Shown here piece by piece: positions 62,074-64,000 of a stretch of 64,000 nt of DNA (its first letter is position 1; each line of letters begins with the position of its first letter). The stretch is from Demetria terragena DSM 11295. GTDB lineage: Bacteria > Actinomycetota > Actinomycetes > Actinomycetales > Dermatophilaceae. The notes beneath the pieces were generated by a model. It ran no database searches and was not told the DNA's origin. It was given only the letters and a program-made list of their open reading frames with translations. A program made the position numbers and the translations under genes. The DNA lies in contig NZ_AQXW01000003.1 of the NCBI RefSeq assembly GCF_000376825.1, positions 1 through 64,000 on the forward strand. The letters run 5' to 3'.

Positions 62074-62867
62074 GACTGGCGCGGGTAGAGGTAAAGAGCG
62101 GTCTCCTCGGCGCTCATCTGGGACAGGGGAAAGGGCTCAGCGGATACCGCCCGTACGCCATTGCCCAGGAAGGCGCGCGCCACCGCTGCACCTGTCTGCG
62201 CGTAGATGGTCAGCGGAATGGACCGCTCGGCACATCTCTCCCGGAGACGATCGAAGCTGCCGTTTCCCAGCGTCATTCCCGTTGCAAGGACTGAATCGGC
62301 TTGATCAACAACCCGGTTCATGTCTCGGTCGACCGGATCACCCCACTGTGTCTGATCGAGCGTCAGGTCGCACGGCAGACACTCGCCGCCACGCTCACGG
62401 ATCGCCGCGACTAGCGGATTCACGACACCAATCAGCGCGACGCGTTGTCCTGGCGTGATCTCGAGGAGGTCCGCGATCGCCTTATCGCGCGCCACCGCGC
62501 GCTCATCCGGCGTGCCCGCAGGCAGGACGATGCGTTGGGCGCGAGCGTCGTGGCGATGCGGAGAGACGGCACCAAGATAGGCATCGAGTGCCGCGACACG
62601 CACCGGAAGGCGGTGGTCCGCGAGCAGGTCGGCGATCGGGGTGCCAGAGAGCTCGATGATCTCCTCGTCCACGACTCCCGCGTCGACGGCGCAGACGCCG
62701 AAGGCGCTCTCGCATCGAATCAGGATGTAGCGGTTGCGGAAGACCTGAGGGCTGCCGGCCAGCCTGGTTCCGTGCTGGAGCCAATGAACGCTCCTGGCGA
62801 TCAGCGCCCGGGGACCAGTTGACGTGGCATCAGTGAGGGTCTCGGCGATGAGTTCGTCAACGGTCAC
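62070..62867 (-). CDS. DUF4213/DUF364 putative heavy-metal chelation protein
   Basis: 265 residues from GTG 62867, overlapping the lipoprotein stop as GTGA. N-terminal DUF4213 (about residues 1-90), then a Rossmann-like DUF364 domain: VALIGVVNPLVAAIRERGGEC, DSVLATGMTLGNGSFDRLRE and YAQTGAAVARAFLGNGV. Pfam labels the family as putative heavy-metal chelation. CESAFG, CLPCDL and CAERS contain Cys residues. Role in making or handling a metal chelate is inferred from lipoprotein and transporter neighbours. Confidence 0.82.
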   Translation of the reverse strand: MTVDELIAETLTDATSTGPRALIARSVHWLQHGTRLAGSPQVFRNRYILIRCESAFGVCAVDAGVVDEEIIELSGTPIADLLADHRLPVRVAALDAYLGAVSPHRHDARAQRIVLPAGTPDERAVARDKAIADLLEITPGQRVALIGVVNPLVAAIRERGGECLPCDLTLDQTQWGDPVDRDMNRVVDQADSVLATGMTLGNGSFDRLRERCAERSIPLTIYAQTGAAVARAFLGNGVRAVSAEPFPLSQMSAEETALYLYPRQS

Positions 62868-63883
62868 TTGAACCCCTTCTTGTCGAAGTACGCCGAAAGT
62901 TCCTCGGCTGCATCGAGATTGCGCGGTCCACTCACAGCCTTGCCGTAGTCCATGACGTGAATGTGGTTGTTCTTCACTGCTGGAGAGTTCTTGATCGGGG
63001 ACTGGTTGCGCAGGTAGGCGATCTTGTCCTTGACGGGAGTGTCGTCGTAGTCGATCACGACGATGACGTCCGGATCGGCCTTGGCGACGGACTCCCAACC
63101 CATCGTGGCCCAGCGCGCATCGATCTTCTCCCCAATGTTGCGTCCGCCCGCGAGGTCGATGATGTCCTGCGGCGCGGTTCGGCGACCCGAGGTGTAGGGG
63201 TCGGTTGTCCCAGAGTCGTAGACGAAAACGTCAGGGGTGGCGGTGCGCTCAGGACGCTCCGTCAATTCAGAAGCGCGCTTCTTGAGGCTCGTGACCAGCT
63301 TCTTGGCTTTGTCCTGAACGCCGAAGATAGCGCCAAGGTTGGTCAAGTCCGCATAGGTGTTCTCGAGCGCGTAGTGCGAGCCGGGGGCGACAGGTTTTCC
63401 GGCGGTCTTTCCCTTGTCGTAGTTGAAGCAGGTCTCTTGTTGGATGTAGCTGCCAATGTCCAACTTCTTCAACGACGCCGGAGTGATGCCACGCTCCGGG
63501 CTAAACCCCGCCTGCCATCCGGCAAAGACCCAATCTGACTTGGCCGCCACGACTTGCTCCTGGCTCAGAACATCGTCACCGATCTTGGGAGTCGCGGCGT
63601 AGTCCTTGTTGAAAGTGGAACGCTTCGCGCTGCTGTTGGCGGTCGCAGGAAGCACAATTTTCATGTCCGGTGCCAGACCCAGGGCGAACATCTTCTCGAT
63701 CGCGCTCATGTCGTACGCCACGGGCGTCGTCGGGCGCTTGACGCTGGTTTGCACCCCACAACTGGTGATCGTGGCGGATGAGCTCGAATTGTCTGCGGCT
63801 TCCTTCACCTCTGCACCGCACCCAGCGGTGATCAGGATCGGTGGAACGAGGGCAACAGCCATGGTGCGACGGGTGGGCAACAT
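62864..63883 (-). CDS. Iron/metal-chelate ABC transporter substrate-binding lipoprotein
   Basis: 339 residues from ATG 63883. Lipobox ITAGC. PF01497-type periplasmic-binding fold: RPTTPVAYDMSAIEKMFALG, SKSDWVFAGW-like region AAKSDWVFAGWQAG, ATMGWESVAKADPDVIVVIDY and NNHIHVMDYGKAVSGPRN. Binds a ferric or other metal-chelate outside the membrane. Permease and ATPase genes are not in the window; they could lie beyond the right edge. First visible gene of the metallophore-like cassette. Confidence 0.85.
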   Translation of the reverse strand: MLPTRRTMAVALVPPILITAGCGAEVKEAADNSSSSATITSCGVQTSVKRPTTPVAYDMSAIEKMFALGLAPDMKIVLPATANSSAKRSTFNKDYAATPKIGDDVLSQEQVVAAKSDWVFAGWQAGFSPERGITPASLKKLDIGSYIQQETCFNYDKGKTAGKPVAPGSHYALENTYADLTNLGAIFGVQDKAKKLVTSLKKRASELTERPERTATPDVFVYDSGTTDPYTSGRRTAPQDIIDLAGGRNIGEKIDARWATMGWESVAKADPDVIVVIDYDDTPVKDKIAYLRNQSPIKNSPAVKNNHIHVMDYGKAVSGPRNLDAAEELSAYFDKKGFK

Positions 63884-63960
63884 GCGAGTTCCTTTCAAGA
63901 ACAACGAGTTCGGGCTGAGCGGGGATCAGGACGGAGCAAAGAGGAGATGGTGTGTGCCAT

Positions 63961-63988
63961 CGCCCGGATGGCGCACTATCACCGGGCG
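63961..63988. promoter_or_regulatory. Inverted repeat around a possible -10 upstream of the metal-chelate lipoprotein gene
   Basis: CGCCCGG (63961-63967) and CCGGGCG (63982-63988) are perfect arms with 14 bases between, including GATAGT on the minus strand (63980-63975), a possible -10. A second pairing, GTGCCAT (63954-63960) with ATGGCGCAC (63968-63976), is exclusive with the first. Confidence 0.4.
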
Positions 63989-64000
63989 AATTCCGTAGAC

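Overview
The window is a GC-rich, densely packed actinobacterial chromosome segment. Evidence is the strong GTG/ATG start usage, many 4-base start/stop overlaps, recurrent leaderless promoters (TAnnnT, 6-7 bases, then the start codon) and gene families and order typical of Actinomycetota. The set amidohydrolase M20, cdd, deoA, add, deoD-type purine phosphorylase, phosphoglucomutase/phosphomannomutase and LpdA is also clustered in Mycobacterium tuberculosis. A Micrococcales-type organism is my guess; the genus cannot be fixed from this sequence. I saw no rRNA, tRNA, CRISPR array, phage or insertion sequence.

Layout. 1-0.6 kb: C-terminal end of a repeat-containing, probably sortase-anchored surface protein. 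0.7-3.0 kb: divergent GT4 mannosyltransferase and GDP-mannose-forming ManC. 3.0-4.2 kb: a DUF559/AbiEi-type gene flanked by 32-base direct repeats. 4.2-7.4 kb: pyrD, a secreted RNase Sa-like ribonuclease with its barstar inhibitor, and an M20 amidohydrolase. 7.5-17.1 kb: a nucleoside uptake and salvage locus (BMP lipoprotein, ABC ATPase, two permeases, cdd, deoA, cupin, add, MarR). 17.1-24.4 kb: the conserved RDD/SpoIIM and DUF58-MoxR-DUF4350-DUF4129 membrane cluster. 24.5-28.4 kb: uridine kinase, two aldehyde dehydrogenases (one lacking its catalytic half) and deoC, which continue deoxynucleoside breakdown. 28.4-33.7 kb: PH-domain protein, a ribose-type ABC sugar importer and two uncharacterised coupled genes. 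33.7-36.2 kb: BioQ-like TetR regulator with a perfect operator and the BioYMN biotin transporter. 36.2-43.8 kb: YnfA, phosphosugar mutase, purine nucleoside phosphorylase, LpdA, small proteins, biotin-carboxylase/BCCP subunit, aldo/keto reductase. 44.0-55.6 kb: Ser/Thr kinase, succinate-semialdehyde dehydrogenase, secreted unknown protein, VWA/MoxR pair, GAP-family transporter, two-component system, PhoD-like phosphatase, VOC protein, MerR regulator. 55.6-58.4 kb: acyl-CoA dehydrogenase and carboxyltransferase, next to a broken DUF559 gene. 59.1-63.9 kb: Maf and a tightly overlapping four-gene cassette (metal-chelate binding lipoprotein, DUF364/DUF4213 protein, MFS transporter, divergent PLP enzyme) that looks like a metallophore synthesis/export/uptake system.

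The most promising leads are that cassette, the repeat-flanked DUF559 gene with its decayed relative, the BioQ operator, the genes without a canonical start codon (ABC ATPase, cytidine deaminase), and the divergent overlapping leaderless promoters. All family calls are from reading the translated sequences; no database search was run.
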